Assembly: GCA_949752735.1 (NCBI GenBank)
Contig: OX457047.1
Coordinates: 12,713,976 to 12,777,975, forward strand
DNA from: Lumbricus terrestris
Taxonomy: Eukaryota > Annelida > Clitellata > Crassiclitellata > Lumbricidae
Direction of reading: 5' to 3'
DNA length: 64,000 nucleotides
The position numbers and the translations under genes are program-made. Positions 1 through 11,311 of this stretch are shown piece after piece. The first letter of the stretch is position 1. The number at the start of each line of letters is the position of its first letter. The notes beneath the pieces are model-generated. The model worked only from the letters and a program-made list of their open reading frames with translations, had not been told where the DNA came from and made no database searches.

Positions 1-300
1 CATCCACTAAGTTCATGTGACAGACATGAATCTCCTTGTCCCATGAGCAGGGACTGCTTTGGCCAAAACTCGAACTTTTGCCTTCATTGGTCCTGCGCTT
101 TGGAATCATCTCTCTGAGAGTCTGCATTGACACCTTTTTGGTATAAACTGATACCGAAATGATCGCGTGAAATCACTTATTTTCACCATCTTAAAACTAC
201 TTTCTTTTGTCTGGGTCTTTTACACTTGGAGCACCTCGATTGGTGTGCACTGTGAGAGGCACTTTTTAAATTTATAGACAATACAATACAAATTTTATAG
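1..300 (+). mobile_element. CR1/L2-type LINE, 3' fragment
   Basis: The conceptual protein around 60-130 reads like the C-terminal end of CR1/L2-type ORF2 (KTRTFAFIGPALWNHLSES pattern). It is followed by a 3' tail with GAGCACCTCGATT...GTGAGAGGCACTTTTTAAAT and short AATAC repeats. The left end lies outside the window. A related tail occurs near 33265-33345. No open frame remains. Confidence 0.65.
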
Positions 301-329
301 ATTTGTTCATTACTGATTGTCACCTAGAA

Positions 330-1526
330 CAGGGGTTCTCAACCGGTGTGTCGCGACACACCAGTGTGTCGCGAATAGACAGGCGGTGTGTCGCGTAAAA
401 CTGGTGTGTCGCTGGTGTGTCGCGAAAAATTTGTGTCGCGAATTCTCACAGCATAAGCCGTACGTCGTTCTTGCATTACACTGACTTGATTACTTCAGCA
501 GTTTGACGAGTGTGGACAATAAATATCCTTTGCACTCTGTCTATTGCATTTCATCGCAATCCCTACATGAAATATTTTGCGCATGACGCGAAAATCTGCC
601 CTCTTTGTCTTAGCTTACAACATAACACGTTAGCGATGGCACCGACTATATAAACTTTTGCCCAATGCTGTAATATTCGAAAATGAGGGAAATTTAAAAA
701 AAGGAAATTTTGCGAATGACGCGGAAATGTGTCCTCTCAGCCTGTTTAATTGCGTACTCAAAGTCAAACAATTAACGTAGGTGTAGCCTGAGGTTCAAAT
801 GACACCAAACATTTAACCTAAAAATTTCCTGCAGGCCTACTTTTCAAGTTTTCAGTGACAATAATTGGACGTTTAGATGGGTAGCGTTTAATTTCGACAG
901 TGGTTAACTGTCTTTGTCCTGTATATGTTTTCATACTTTGATGAACTGGATTGGACTATGTGGATAATTGATGATAACTTTCATGCTTTTTTAACCTTAA
1001 AATAGTTTTATATAGCTATCCTATATCAAGTCCATTCGTTATTCTCGTTAATGGGCAAGGCCCCAAGCTTAAAGTGTCCATGTAGGGAGTCTAAGGACCC
1101 TAGCTAAGTTGCTATGCAGCTGTATGTACCGGTATTGCACTCACAAACCTATCAATCCTGGAGCATCTTTCTAATTATTAATTATTATAAAATGCAAAGA
1201 AAATTCAGGAAAAAATCGCAAGTTAGGTAGGGATAGTGTCATAAAAAGACGTGGAATCGTAGATTTGGGTCAGTGGAACTTAGAATGTTTAAATCTTAGA
1301 ATTTTAGAATTTTTAAATCATTGGAAACTGGAAAGTATTCAGTGTCAACATTTCAATTCATTAGAATTTATAAAAATTTTAAATGGAAAAAATATATTTT
1401 AACTATGACATAGGACTATTTTAAATTTGAAGAGATTGACATAATTTATGAGGATTGCATGGTGTGTCACGAAATTTTGTTGCAAGTTTAGGTGTGTCGC
1501 GAGCGGAAAAAGGTTGAGAACCCCTG
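330..1526. mobile_element. hAT-type non-autonomous transposon
   Basis: The termini are CAGGGGTTCTCAACC on the left and its reverse complement GGTTGAGAACCCCTG on the right. They are flanked by a perfect 8-bp duplication ACCTAGAA at 322-329 and 1527-1534, which is the hAT signature. Subterminal sequence is rich in GTGTGTCGCGA motifs at both ends. No transposase frame is visible. The right half resembles 11312-11570, so a second, older copy of the family lies there. Confidence 0.92.
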
Positions 1527-1569
1527 ACCTAGAAAGTTGTGAATTGTGTGCTGCAAATTTTTTTGAACA

Positions 1570-2600
1570 ATTGAATGGTCATTCATTCATTTGGACATTT
1601 ATATAGCACTTCTTCAAGAAAAAACTACTCAGAGGCGCTCCCGACTCCAGCGCGCCCAAAAAGAATAGTTTTAAGTTTAGTAAGGAAGGATCCTGGTAGA
1701 GTCCCAGGGTGTAGGCGTAGCTCAAAAGGAAGGCCATTCCAGACTACTGGTTCAACCACAGAAAAGGCTCGATTCTTCATGGTAGTAGTACGAGCAAAAG
1801 GAACTAAGAGGACTCCCTTATCAGCAGAGCGTAGCTGACGACGTCCTTGGATACCCAATGTAAAGCTGCATAGCTCTCTGAGGTAAATTGGGGCGAGGCC
1901 CTGACAACATCGCCATACCAATGCAGCTACCCTGAACTCAATACGCTGGCGAATAGGGAGCCAGTGAAGTACCTCAAGCATGTAGTTTGAGACATGTCCA
2001 TATTTAGGGATTTTCCCAATTAGGCGCGCAGCAGAGCGCAAACACCCGGTCAAGACAAGTCAATCTGCTGGATGGGAGGCCAATGTAGAGCGAAGAGCTA
2101 TAGTCGATGCGAGATGTAACAAAGGAATGCACTAAAGTAAGAGTAGCAGCAGACGTAAGAGAACGGATGACAGTGCGAAGCTGGCGCAGCTGATAATAGC
2201 AGTCTCGAGCAAGACGGTGAAGTTGAGGAGCAAAAGTGAGTTCTTGGTCAAGTTGGACACCTAGGTCATGAACCGTGGTTGCAAAGACAAAGCCAGGAAA
2301 TTCAGATGCAAGAGAAAATAGCTTGGCAAGCTGCTGCCGTGTGCCCAACCAAATAAATTTTGTCTTAGATTGGTTCAAGCGTAGTCTATTGGATGACATC
2401 CATGCTTCTAGAGCATCCAAAGTCCCGCTCATTATCCGAACCGCTTTGACAGCATTAGAAGGGAGACAATGGGTGTAAGCCTGGATGTCGTCAGCATACT
2501 TCTGACTCAAAACCGAATGAGCTGTTAGTAGTGTGGCAAGACCTGATGTGTAGATTATTGAGGTGTAGATAATATAAAGTATGGGACCATGGTATTGACG
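1570..2600 (-). mobile_element. CR1/L2-type LINE, 5'-truncated, broken ORF2
   Basis: The minus strand encodes the catalytic YADD motif (KYADDIQAYTH near 2500), followed by the thumb region (AWMSSNRLRLNQSKTKFIWLG). After a frameshift near 2040 comes the C-terminal region VLHWLPIRQRIEFRVAALVW...RAFSVVEPVVWNGLP. Degraded upstream RT (PGSVLGP-like) reaches about 2600. The 3' end is the family tail (GCTATATAAAT-like) plus a CATT-rich end at 1570-1590. It belongs to the same family as 26735-28876. It is inactive because of a frameshift and missing 5' half. Confidence 0.88.
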
Positions 2601-3007
2601 TAGGAGTCATTCATGCTGAAGGAAGTCCTTCATTGAAGATGTGTGGTTGGAATATACATTGTGTGTCTCAAAATCAAACTAAAGATTAAGGTATTTCCAA
2701 GAAGGTGTTAATATATAAATAATTCACCTATGACTTTATTAAAATGCTGTAATATTTCTACTGTAGATGCTTCTTATGTAGTGAAAAAGAATGTTGACAT
2801 CATTGGTAGCCTTCACTCCACCATATTTGGTGGTGGTGGCTGACATGATGATGATGACGACGATGACGCCAAAGTTTTTCAGAAGTTAATGATTATTTCA
2901 CATATTAAAATTGTGGATTATTAGATGAAACTAAGCATGTAGTTATAATGAGTTGTGACAGTGCTTAGGCAATCGATTTGGGATGTGATGATATTTTTTG
3001 CTTTTAG
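2600..3007. other. Intronic sequence before the first visible SYF2 exon
   Basis: There is no coding pattern. A short GAT/GAC-rich microsatellite lies near 2830-2875. A pyrimidine-rich tract (ATATTTTTTGCTTTTAG) ends at 3007 and forms the acceptor of the following exon. Confidence 0.6.
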
Positions 3008-3133
3008 CGTGAAGTACAAGATGTCAATCGCAAGGAAAAAGAAGCAGAAGATGCGCGAATGAAACAGGAAAAAAACCTGGAAGCCAAAAAGCGTCGAATT
3101 GAGTGGGAAGAGAAGCAAGATTGTTTACGAAAG
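3008..3133 (+). CDS. SYF2: SYF2 pre-mRNA-splicing factor, internal exon (first in window)
   Basis: SYF2 is a component of the Prp19-associated (NTC) part of the spliceosome and works in the nucleus during activation and catalysis. This exon has 126 bp, exactly 42 codons in phase 0. It is bounded by TTTTAG at 3002-3007 and a donor GTAGAT at 3134. It encodes a highly charged stretch with the family pattern EAKKRRIEWEEKQ, matching the EAKKARLEWE region of animal SYF2. It joins in frame to the exon at 6647. Five exons in the window give 603 bp (200 residues plus stop), against about 243 residues in human, so roughly the N-terminal 40-50 residues lie upstream of the window. I searched 1-3007 by eye and saw no convincing earlier coding exon. 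The gene is open throughout, so it is judged functional. Confidence 0.93.
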
Positions 3134-3479
3134 GTAGATATGAGTAGTATAAAAATCCGTCTGACAGGCCACCCACGTGACCAGTGGCATCATTGGGGTC
3201 AAGGCCAAAGGTCAAGGCCACACTAATTAGGCCACACTAATTAGGGCATATTAATTATTTCATGTAAAACTCTGCTGATTATAGACCTATCTCCATTGTA
3301 TCGATTCTCTCCAGACTCGTTGAGAGAGAGATAGTATATACATACATGTATCACTGCCTTTCTTTGTCCTCCAATGTCTCGTCTCCTCATCGACCATGTA
3401 GGCCATTCCTGGAAGTATGCTAGTAGCCTGTGTGCTAATTAGGGGTAGCCTATAGCCTAGGTAGGCGTGGCCTAGAAGC

Positions 3480-3995
3480 CTAGAAGGCGCGTTTCCTAGA
3501 AGGCGCTGATTTCATAGCAACAGTATCTAACTACTGTCAATTAACTTTATAACCCGAGATGTGGACATTTTAACTTCCATGCGATAAGCGCCTACAGATT
3601 CAAAAGCCATTCACGTTGCAACGTTAAATAAATAGCTCGCCTCCATTGCATGCTTAGCAGAGTCGTGACGTCATATCTTGATGGTATTGTTGCCGCTCAG
3701 TATTCAGAGGTTCGCTTAGCCTTAGTGCAGAAACCACAGGGAAGGAGAGTGCGCAGTTGTGGATGTTTATTTTTGTTTATACCAGGTACGCTCACAGTTT
3801 CGCAATTATTGACAATTATTCACCTAGCGGAGAGGTTGGTGACTTTCTTAACGCGGGGGGCCAGCATGCGGGCAAAATACCGAAATTTCGGAGCCGATGG
3901 AAGGCGGGTTGAGAATGGCGCAGCGGGAACGGGGTTAGGCGTGGCTTTGGACATAAACTTATATTTCCCGGGCAACGCTGGGTAATTCGGCTAGT
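3480..3995 (+). mobile_element. Probable Helitron, 3' end
   Basis: A GC-rich stretch ends with CCGGGCAACGCTGGGTAATTCGGCTAG followed by T. This is the CTAG 3' terminus typical of Helitrons and resembles the better-defined Helitron end at 59810. The 5' boundary (TC after A) was not fixed; the start given is a guess. No Rep/helicase coding is visible. Confidence 0.5.
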
Positions 3996-4216
3996 TTATA
4001 TATACATGTATTTACACTCAGAGGAGACTAGAGGGGAAAATGGAGGGAAAAAGGGGCTACGAGAGGTATACCAAGACAAAGACTGTTGGACTGGATGATG
4101 AAAAATGGTTATCAGAAGCTGAAAAAGAAAGCACAGAACAGGGAGGAATGGAGACATCAAACATTCGAACCTGCCTAAGGGCAAAGAACGAAAAGAAGAA
4201 GAAGAAGTACCGTATA

Positions 4217-5233
4217 CAGGGTGGTCCAGCATAAATGTCCCGACTTTGCATGTGTATAACTTCGCCAATTTTTAACATTTATTTATACTTTATGTGTCAA
4301 ATTAAAGGAATTTCACTCTAGTATGTGCACTTAAAAAATGGAACTGGTACATGTTTAGGTTTTAATTATAATGCTCGGAACAGCGCTAGCTACCATATTT
4401 TGTTGTCATTTGTGATGCAATCTGGCGCCATTGACAGACGATGATAGCGTTTTGATCTTAAACTTACGAACTGATAAGGGATTTAATTCGTTTGAAATGA
4501 TTAACGAATTTTCTAACAGAGGATGGAATAAACAATACATTGAATTATCTGCTACGGAAATTGATAAAAAAACAGGACTTTCTAATCGTAAACCATGGGA
4601 ATCACGGCACACATATCCGCTAGCATTGCTCTTGTGTCTGAGTAAATTTGCAGTCAAGACAATGACCCGGTTAATTGGCCCTACAAGCAAATCTCCCCGG
4701 GTCATTCAGCGCGAAACAGGTAGTCCTAGAAACACCGTACAACGTATTCTAAAAGATGATCTAAAGTTATTTGTTGACGTGATGTCCAACAGCACTCCAA
4801 TACTGACGCAAAGAAACGACTAGCGAAACAGCTGGCGTGCAGCCAGCCGTTTCTTTGCGTCTAAAGCAGTGCGTGGCAGCGCGCACGGCTGTTGATAAAA
4901 TTGAAAGAAAATGGTTTTGCGACGAGAAGATATTCATGGTAGATACTTCTAAAAACACCCAAAATGATCGTGTTTATGCACGTGTTAGCGAAAAACGATT
5001 TGTGACTATCCCGGCGAAACGGCGCCTTATTACGTCACAAATGACAGCAAAATATGGTAGCTCGCGCTGCTCCGAGCATATAATTAAAATCGAAACCTGT
5101 ACTAGTTCCATTTTTTCCAGTACATATTCTTGAGTGAAATATCTTTAATTTGACGCATAAAGTATAAATAAATTCCAAAATTTGGCGGAGCTATATGCAT
5201 TCAAAGTTGGTTCATTTATGCTGGACCACCCTG
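4217..5233 (+). mobile_element. mariner-like transposon with deleted transposase
   Basis: The terminal inverted repeats begin CAGGGTGGTCCAGCATAAAT on the left and match the reverse complement of the right end. Each end is flanked by TA, the mariner target duplication. The length is 1017 bp. The + strand shows a degraded transposase. 4431-4823 ends in a helix-turn-helix-like stretch (SPRVIQRETGSPRNTVQRIL). 4837-5133 carries the first catalytic aspartate in the context WFCDEKIFMVDTSKN and then QNDRVYA. The rest of the DDE domain (second and third acidic residues) is missing, so the copy is internally deleted and frameshifted. A LINE begins a few bases after its right end. Confidence 0.93.
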
Positions 5234-5237
5234 TATA

Positions 5238-6585
5238 ATGTGTATAGCAGTCAGCTGCTAAACTGTCTGGACACCAATAACTTGCTTCCTCCCCGCCAGT
5301 CTGGATTTCGCAAGGGTTATTCCACTGAGTCCCTCCTTCTCCACCTCCTCTCGGATGTATATGGCGCCATCGATAGGTCCCAAGTCACTCTGCTGGCCTT
5401 ATATGATGTTAGCGCCGCTTTCGACTCTGTGGACCATGATCTTCTCCTAAGTCGTATTTCATTATCTTTTGGGATTAGGGATTTGCCACTTGAATGGATC
5501 ACTTCCTATCTATCGGAGCGCACCACCTCAACTATTTTCCACTCAACTTGGTCTCCTTGGTGTCCTGCTCCTTTTGGCCTCCCCCAGGGTTCTGTCCTGG
5601 GGCCTCTTCTTTACCTCCTCTTGACGGCTGACATAGAGGTCCGACTTGCCTCTTGTTCCCTTAAGAGTCACTCCTACGCTGATGACCTTCAGTCCTACAC
5701 TCATTGTTCAGTGTCCCAAGCTGCCTCTGCCGTCCGACTTATGTCACATGCCACTGACTGTCTTACTGCCTGGATGTCATCCAACCGACTCCGCTTAAAC
5801 CCTTCTAAAACCCAATATATCTGGCTTGGAACTCGTCAACAACTGGGTAAGATTGATCTGGGGTCTCTAGCCTCTGAATTCCCCACCTTTGTTTTTTCCA
5901 CATCTGTGCGTAATCTGGGTATTGTCCTGGACTTGGAGCTGTCTTTTGTTGATCATCTCAAGGCCTTGGCTCGCTCTTGTTACTACCATTTGCATCAGCT
6001 GCGAGTCGTGTCTCGCTCTCTGTCTTCTTCTTCCGCTTCCACCTTGCTCCATGTCTTTATTGCTAATCGATTGGATTACTGTTCTTCTCTGTACTCTGGC
6101 CTTCCTCAGGTTCGTTTAAGTGGTTTGGAGGGGGTCCTGAGCATGCTTTGTGGGTGGCATCCCTAAGTTTGGCCACATTTCTGACTATATTTGTGATGTC
6201 TTACACTGGCTTCCGGTTCAGTCACATATTCATTTCAGGGTTACTTCTTTTGCTTGGCGCTGCGTCTTGGGCACAGCACCTCCCTATCTCTGTGAGTTCT
6301 TCACCTTGACCTCAACTGCTGTGGGTCGCCGATCTCTGCGATCGGCCTCTAGAGGTGACTTTATGGTTCCTTATGCCCGCACTGCCACTAGGCAGAACAG
6401 GGCATTTTCGGTCACTGGACCTTTAGCTTGAATTGACCTTCCCTTTAACCTGTGTTCCCACCCTCAGAACATGTCTGGCTCTTTCTATAGATTGCTCAAG
6501 ACTTTTCTTTTTGACCGGGCTTGGGTCGGGGCGCCTCTGAGTAGACTCCTTGAAGGGGCGCTATATAAATTATAATTCATAGATA
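5238..6585 (+). mobile_element. CR1/L2-type LINE, 5'-truncated, near-intact RT
   Basis: The conceptual ORF2 starts inside the reverse transcriptase fingers (NNLLPPRQSGFRKGYSTES). It continues through the A-motif DVSAAFDSVDHD, the LPQGSVLGPLLY box and the catalytic YADD (HSYADDLQSYTHC) to the thumb. Near 6140 an 8-bp loss relative to the copy at 39866 shifts the frame; the C-terminal part continues in another frame at 6150-6431. The 3' tail ends GAAGGGGCGCTATATAAATT with a TAGATA-rich end. It is very similar to the copy at 39866-40905, suggesting recent activity. Confidence 0.93.
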
Positions 6586-6646
6586 CATAGATAGATATAT
6601 ATGCTTAAAAATGAAATTACTAATTAATTACTGATGTTTGTTAAAG

Positions 6647-6764
6647 GAATGCGATGAAAGTGGGGAAAACTATTCTATTGCTAAACTTCGTGATCTGGGA
6701 GCAGATGAAGTGGAAAAAATGGAAAAGAGAAAGAAAAGAAAAAACCCTGATCAGGGATTTTCCG
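6647..6764 (+). CDS. SYF2: SYF2, internal exon
   Basis: The exon has 118 bp. Its acceptor AG is at 6645-6646 and its donor GTGAGT at 6765. It starts in phase 0 and ends after the first base of an Asp codon. It encodes ECDESGENYSIAKLRDLGAD followed by the very conserved basic block EKRKKRKNPDQGFS, which matches ERKKKRKNPDLGFS of human SYF2. The intron before it holds a mariner and a LINE. Confidence 0.95.
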
Positions 6765-7430
6765 GTGAGTAGCCAGGATAAAGCTTTCTTATAAGTTTCA
6801 CAATGAAATTGTTTATGAGAGAAGGGATTTAGCACATCCGTTAATTTTAAAATGTTTTTGTGCTGTTGATTTACATCAGAATAAAAGTGAAGGGAAACCA
6901 ATTGATCGACTTGTCAACGAGGCCAAAGGAGGTAGAATGGCTTAGTAAGAGAATATCATGGTTCACTGATTCATATGCAGTGCTAACTAACATCAATTGA
7001 GGCCAAGAGTTTCCTAGTGCTATAGATGTCTATGATCGGACAGACCAAGAGGGTCTCTGACTCTCTGTGGAGTGATCCCTTTGAGAAACCAGATTGCAAG
7101 GCAGTGGCATTAAAGTAAAAAGTGAATTGTAACTATAATTATGGCAACTTCTATATCATCGTCAGTAGCAGCTATTTCTTTGCTGCATTACGCACAGACA
7201 GCAGTCCGCACATGTCAATCAGTCAATCAATCAGTCAATCAATCAATTTATTGACCTAAGACGTATGCAAAATAACATCACGTCAGAGTAAAAACAATCT
7301 CTTGGTCACAAAAAGGGAACTCAGAAGGGACTACAGAGTCCCGCTGGTAAGGGCCACCTATATACATGGTCTGGTGCTAGATGGTTGACAGGTTAACTAT
7401 GATAAGAATAGGTATCTTGTGATGTCTACA
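6765..7430. other. SYF2 intron sequence with a short repeat tail
   Basis: There is no coding pattern. A (CAAT)n-like run at 7203-7246, followed by an A/T-rich segment, resembles the 3' tail of a minus-strand retroelement. The parent element is not recognisable. Confidence 0.45.
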
Positions 7431-7439
7431 GATATTAAT

Positions 7440-7495
7440 ATTCAATCAATCAATCGTAATTTATATAGCGCCCCTTCAAGGTACCTACTCAGAGG
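7440..7495 (-). mobile_element. CR1/L2-type LINE 3' tail (left part of split copy)
   Basis: An (AATC)n end is followed by TTTATATAGCGCCCCTTCAAGG and CTACTCAGAGG, the family's 3' tail. The copy is interrupted at 7495 by a 933-bp element and resumes at 8429. The 9-bp ACTCAGAGG is duplicated at both junctions. Confidence 0.85.
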
Positions 7496-8428
7496 GGTAT
7501 CCTATCAACAGGGCGAATTTCAAAAGGGTGCAATCAAAAGGGCGCAATCAAATGGGCGAAAATCAAGAGAGCGCATTGTTTTTAGATCGCACGATCAATA
7601 TGGCGAAAAGACAAATATTGTAAGAGTGATCAAAAGGGCACAATCAAAGTGGCGCAAACGATGAAACGAATACAACAAAAGGCAGTCAAAGAGCACAAGT
7701 TTTAAAAGACCAAAGGGAACCGAAAAGAGTAAATAAAGAGTGTGTTAATAAGGCGACGAGCAATTGAAGTCCACTGGATTGAAACGAATGACGAAAAGAA
7801 GAATTTTAACAGGTCTGTAAGAAAAGAACGATTTTGAAATGAAAGCTGATGAAGGTTCTTTTACATGTGAAATAAAAGGAAATAAAAGCTGGATTGACGA
7901 AAATAATGTTTAAGAAGCTGGATGAAGGTTCTTTTACATGTGAAATAGGAGTTGGATTGATGAAAATAATGCTTAAGAAATAGAAGCTGGATTGACAATA
8001 ATAATAATAATAATAATAATCTTTTCTTTAATTGAGCGCCTGCAAACGCACTGTGCTTTACATTTACAAGTTATGCAGTAATCTTAATTAAACTTAACTG
8101 CTAACTGAACAGACAGCTTTGCAATTACACGGCGCTAATAGCAGCCTACAAAGCATATCCGCCCAATGGGGGCTCGAACTCACTACCTCTCGCACTCCTG
8201 GCCAGCGTGTTAACCATTACTCTACCGGGCCCCCCCAATGTCTAAGAAATGGAAGCTGGAAACGGTGGATACATGCGCCATTTTGATTGCGGTCTTTTAA
8301 ACATGCGCCCTTTTGGTTTCACCCTTTCGACCGTGCGCTCTAAAATATTGCACTCTATTCATTTTTGCCCTTTTGATTGCCCCCTTTTGATTGCACGCTT
8401 TTGAAATTCGCCCTGTTGATAGTGAACC
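7496..8428. mobile_element. MULE-like non-autonomous element with repeat-built TIRs
   Basis: A perfect 9-bp duplication ACTCAGAGG (7487-7495 and 8429-8437) brackets an element that starts GGTATC and ends GTGAACC. The inner TIRs begin CTATCAACAGGGCGAATTTC on both sides and continue as degenerate units of GGGCGCAATCAAAA. The interior contains a direct repeat around GCTGGATGAAGGTTCTTTTA (near 7850 and 7915) and a SINE at about 8001-8235. There is no transposase. The GG...CC ends, 9-bp TSD and repetitive TIR resemble the autonomous MULE at 19072. Confidence 0.9.
8001..8235 (-). mobile_element. tRNA-derived SINE
   Basis: Read on the minus strand it starts GGCCCGGTAGAGTAATGGTT with a weak A box (TAGAGTAATGG). 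A good B box (GAGTTCGAGCCCC) follows, and the element ends with an (ATT)n tail at 8001-8021. Nearly identical flanks, AAGAAATAGAAGCTGGA on the left and AAGAAATGGAAGCTGGA on the right, may be its target duplication. A related head occurs at 60110-60215. Confidence 0.85.
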
Positions 8429-8775
8429 ACTCAGAGGCATTCCCGGCCGAGATCAAGCGAAAAAAGCAATCTTCAACAGTTTGTGAAATTGAGAAGAGCT
8501 TGGGAGGTGTCGCATAGTCAAGGGAAGTCCATTCCAGGTTGTTGGACCAACCACAGAGAATGAACGCCTCTGCATTGTTGCAGAGCGAGTGAAAGGAACC
8601 AAGAAGTCACCATGGACAGCAGAACTCAGTGCGCGGCGGCCTATGCAAGTGGAAAGAGGGAGGCAATGCTCACACAGATAAGAGGGTGCCCAGCCTGATA
8701 AGCATCGCCACACCAAAGATGCAATCCTAAATGAGATGCGCTGCGGGAAAGGAAGCCAGTGCAAGACCTCATATT
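8429..8775 (-). mobile_element. CR1/L2-type LINE ORF2 C-terminal fragment
   Basis: The minus strand reads through 103 codons: MHWLPFPQRISFRIASLVWR at the start and RSFSVVGPTTWNGLPL near the end, the usual CR1/L2 C-terminal pattern. This is the 5' continuation of the tail at 7440-7495. Upstream sequence is lost at about 8775. Confidence 0.88.
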
Positions 8776-8869
8776 ATTCCATTAATGCACATCAAATCTT
8801 AACTTAGAAAACGAATGTTCGTATTTTAAACATCACAATACTACATAATATGCAATTCTAAACATTATT

Positions 8870-8960
8870 CCTTCATTAGATGCATTTATATAGCGCCTCT
8901 TCAAGGGGCTACTCAGAGGCGCTCTCAACTTCAGCGCAGCCAAACAGAACTGTCTTAACC
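8870..8960 (-). mobile_element. CR1/L2-type LINE 3' tail fragment
   Basis: TTTATATAGCGCCTCTTCAA followed by GGGGCTACTCAGAGGCGCTC is the family 3' tail on the minus strand. Only about 90 bp remain. A plus-strand fragment of the same tail lies at 9265-9440, forming an inverted pair around a short unrelated segment. Confidence 0.8.
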
Positions 8961-9264
8961 CTTTGAACCCTGGGCGCCTGTACATAAAAACGGCTGAACC
9001 TGGAGCCTGAGCAGAATAACGTAAATTTTTGGAAAGTTTTTAAAAATTGATTTTCACGTGAAATTAGTTATTCACTCCTTGTGTGAAACACTATAGCACC
9101 AAAATTCCTTCTTCGAATGATAATCTGACCAACAGCGGCAGACAACACATGGGTTGTCTTCAGACAGTACATGCATGTGTTGTCTGCAGACAACATAGAC
9201 CATACATGTATTGCTGCGTGTTGCCTCTGTTGTTTTCTCTCTGGAAAGTGACCAGCATTTTGTA

Positions 9265-9445
9265 AGCAGCCGAAGCCTTCTGCCGATGATTATCGCTTCT
9301 CTACCGATTGTGGGTTCCTCCATCTGGAATGACCTCCCATTAGCCTCTGCTTTTTATGGGTTGCTCAAGTCGTACTTTTTAGATTGGCTGTGCTGGGAGC
9401 GCCTCTGAGTAGATCTCTTGAAGATGCGCTAACAAAATTATCTAA
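9265..9445 (+). mobile_element. CR1/L2-type LINE 3' fragment
   Basis: The translation contains SSIWNDLPLASAFYGLLKSYF, the end of ORF2. It is followed by GGGAGCGCCTCTGAGTAGAT and GAAGATGCGCTAACAAAATT. It is short and inactive and sits just before the next SYF2 exon. A small inverted repeat (GCAGACAACACATG / CATGTGTTGTCTGC) lies between 9138 and 9193. Confidence 0.78.
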
Positions 9446-9480
9446 ATGAATTAATTGTGACCATTACTTTTTTTTAATAG

Positions 9481-9571
9481 ACTATGAACAAGCCACATTC
9501 AGACAGTATCAGCGGCTCACAAAGCAGATCAAACCAAATCTTCAGGAATATGAAGCACAAAAGGAAAAACT
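9481..9571 (+). CDS. SYF2: SYF2, internal exon
   Basis: The exon has 91 bp after a polypyrimidine tract and TAATAG, with donor GTAAGT at 9572. The first two bases complete an Asp codon from the preceding exon. It encodes YEQATFRQYQRLTKQIKPNL, almost the same as the animal SYF2 core QLRQYHRLTKQIKPDM. It ends two bases into a Leu codon. Confidence 0.96.
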
Positions 9572-9804
9572 GTAAGTCAAGTTGAATGATCCAGCCAGAA
9601 GAAATCTGTTTTATAATTCCAAATTTTCAGTAGTCATCCATCATTCCACTTGCAATCAGCAGATTTCTTCTTCTCATGTTCTTCCTGGTTGGCTCACTAG
9701 AACAAGCAGTGGTAGCAGCATCATTAATATTAATATGATACAAAGAAAATTACAGGAGCAAAATCCTATGAACTCTTAGGCCTACCACTAAGTTGATGTA
9801 GAAT

Positions 9805-11303
9805 CAGGGCTGAAAGTAGTTTGAAAAAATTGCCGGGTCTCTTTCGGCCAAATGGGGCTAAATAATAATAATAACAATGACGATTTCTATGGCGCCATAA
9901 CACAGCCATGCCGTTACAAGGGCGCCTCACATACTAAACTAAACAGCAGGATAGGCCTTGAGGAATAAATGAGTCTTGAGTCCAGATTTGAAGGAGTCAA
10001 CTGAGCCAGCCGCTCGCAGAGTGGGAGGAAGACTGTTCCAGCATCTGGGGCCAGCCACCGAGAAAGCGCGGTCACCGAATCGGGTTTTCATCCGCCGTAC
10101 GCGAAGATCGCTTTTGTCAAGCGATCTAAGTTGCAACCCGGAGGCGGAGGAGTGAGTCCCGATGCAGAAATCACGCATATAAGTAGGCGCGGCTCCGTGG
10201 AGGGACTTGTAAAGAAGTAGACAGATCTTAAATTCAATCCTCTGTGGAACAGGCAGCCAGTGTAGAACATCGCGAAGTAACGGCGTCACGTGATCATATT
10301 TCGTTCGGTTGCACAGCAGTCTCGCAGCAGCATTGAAGACTGACTGCAGGCAAGCCAGAAGACTCTTGGGCGAACCGACCAGCAGGCTGTTACAACGATC
10401 AACCTGAGAGGTGACAAAGGCAGCGACAGCCGCCTCGAAAGACAGGGATCTGATGCAGCCCCTCAGGAGGCGGAGCTGACGGAAGCAGCATCCAACAGTT
10501 CGCGCCACGTGACGCCACATGGAGAGGTCGGATTCAAGTATGACGCCAAGGTCACGGACAGCAGTCACGGGTCGGACCGAAGACCCGCAGACACTGAGTT
10601 CGCAGGTGTCGAGATGAGGACACCGTCTACTGGTTGCGCACCATAGGAAGTCCGTCTTCTCGGGGTTGAGACGGAGTCTGTTGGAGCGCATCCATTCGGC
10701 CATGCGCTCGACGCCCAACTCCATCCGTCGCTGCTGCTGTCCGTCGGTTGATGGGTGGCCCCACGTCTAGAGCTGCAAGTCATCGGCGTAGAAATGTGAT
10801 TTCAAGCCGAGACTGGCGGCAAGTTCACCAACGTCGGCCGTGTAGAGCAGGAACAGCAGCGGACCTAGCACAGAGCCCTGAGGGACGCCGCAGACGAGGG
10901 AACGAAGAGAGGATAGAACTCCGTCGTATAGTACCGTCTGTCGGCGTCCGTTTAGGTAAGAACGGAGCCAGTCAAGAGCCACCGAACGGATGCCGTATGT
11001 CCTATCAAGGCGTTCGACCAGCACATCATGGTCGACCGTATCGAACGCTGCCGATAGGTCGAGCAAGCCGAGCAGCGCGTGATCTCCCGCATCCATCGCC
11101 TCGGTAAGGTCAGTGACCACCTTGAGAAGCGCTGTCTCTGTCGAATGGAACTTCCTGTAGGCCGACTGATGAGCTGGAAGAAGTCCCGCCGACGATAGAT
11201 GCTGGGTCAGTTGTACGCTGACGACCCACCAGTGTTTATTCAAGTGCCAACAAATGAATGCCGGGTCTGAGACCCGGACAGACCCGGCTCACTTTCAGCC
11301 CTG
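9805..11303. mobile_element. hAT-type MITE split by a LINE
   Basis: The termini are CAGGGCTGAAAG and CTTTCAGCCCTG, with a perfect 8-bp duplication TGTAGAAT at 9797-9804 and 11304-11311. Subterminal GCCGGGTCT / AGACCCGGC motifs match those of the related copy at 17045-17911. Without the LINE insertion (about 9852-11243) the element would be near 110 bp. It appears to be inserted into an older hAT related to 330-1526. Confidence 0.9.
9852..11243 (-). mobile_element. L2-like LINE with (ATT)n tail, broken ORF2
   Basis: 11243-10767 (minus) encodes RT with LLDLSAAFDTVDHD, GVPQGSVLGPLLFLLY and the catalytic HFYADD. After a frameshift, 10724-9939 encodes the thumb and C-terminus (MRSNRLRLNPEKTDFLWCAT ... 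RDVLHWLPVPQRIEFK ... RAFSVAGPRCWNSLPP), ending with a natural stop. The 3' tail ends in TTATTATTATT. It is the same family as 14357-16245. It is 5'-truncated and frameshifted, hence inactive. Confidence 0.92.
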
Positions 11304-11311
11304 TGTAGAAT

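Noticed and set aside
1..3007. Search for the first SYF2 coding exon
   Set aside because: No stretch with the expected KFRELHLKRNEAR-like pattern and splice donor was found, so the 5' exon is assumed to lie upstream.
10748..11107. 119-codon + strand frame
   Set aside because: Antisense shadow of the L2-like reverse transcriptase.
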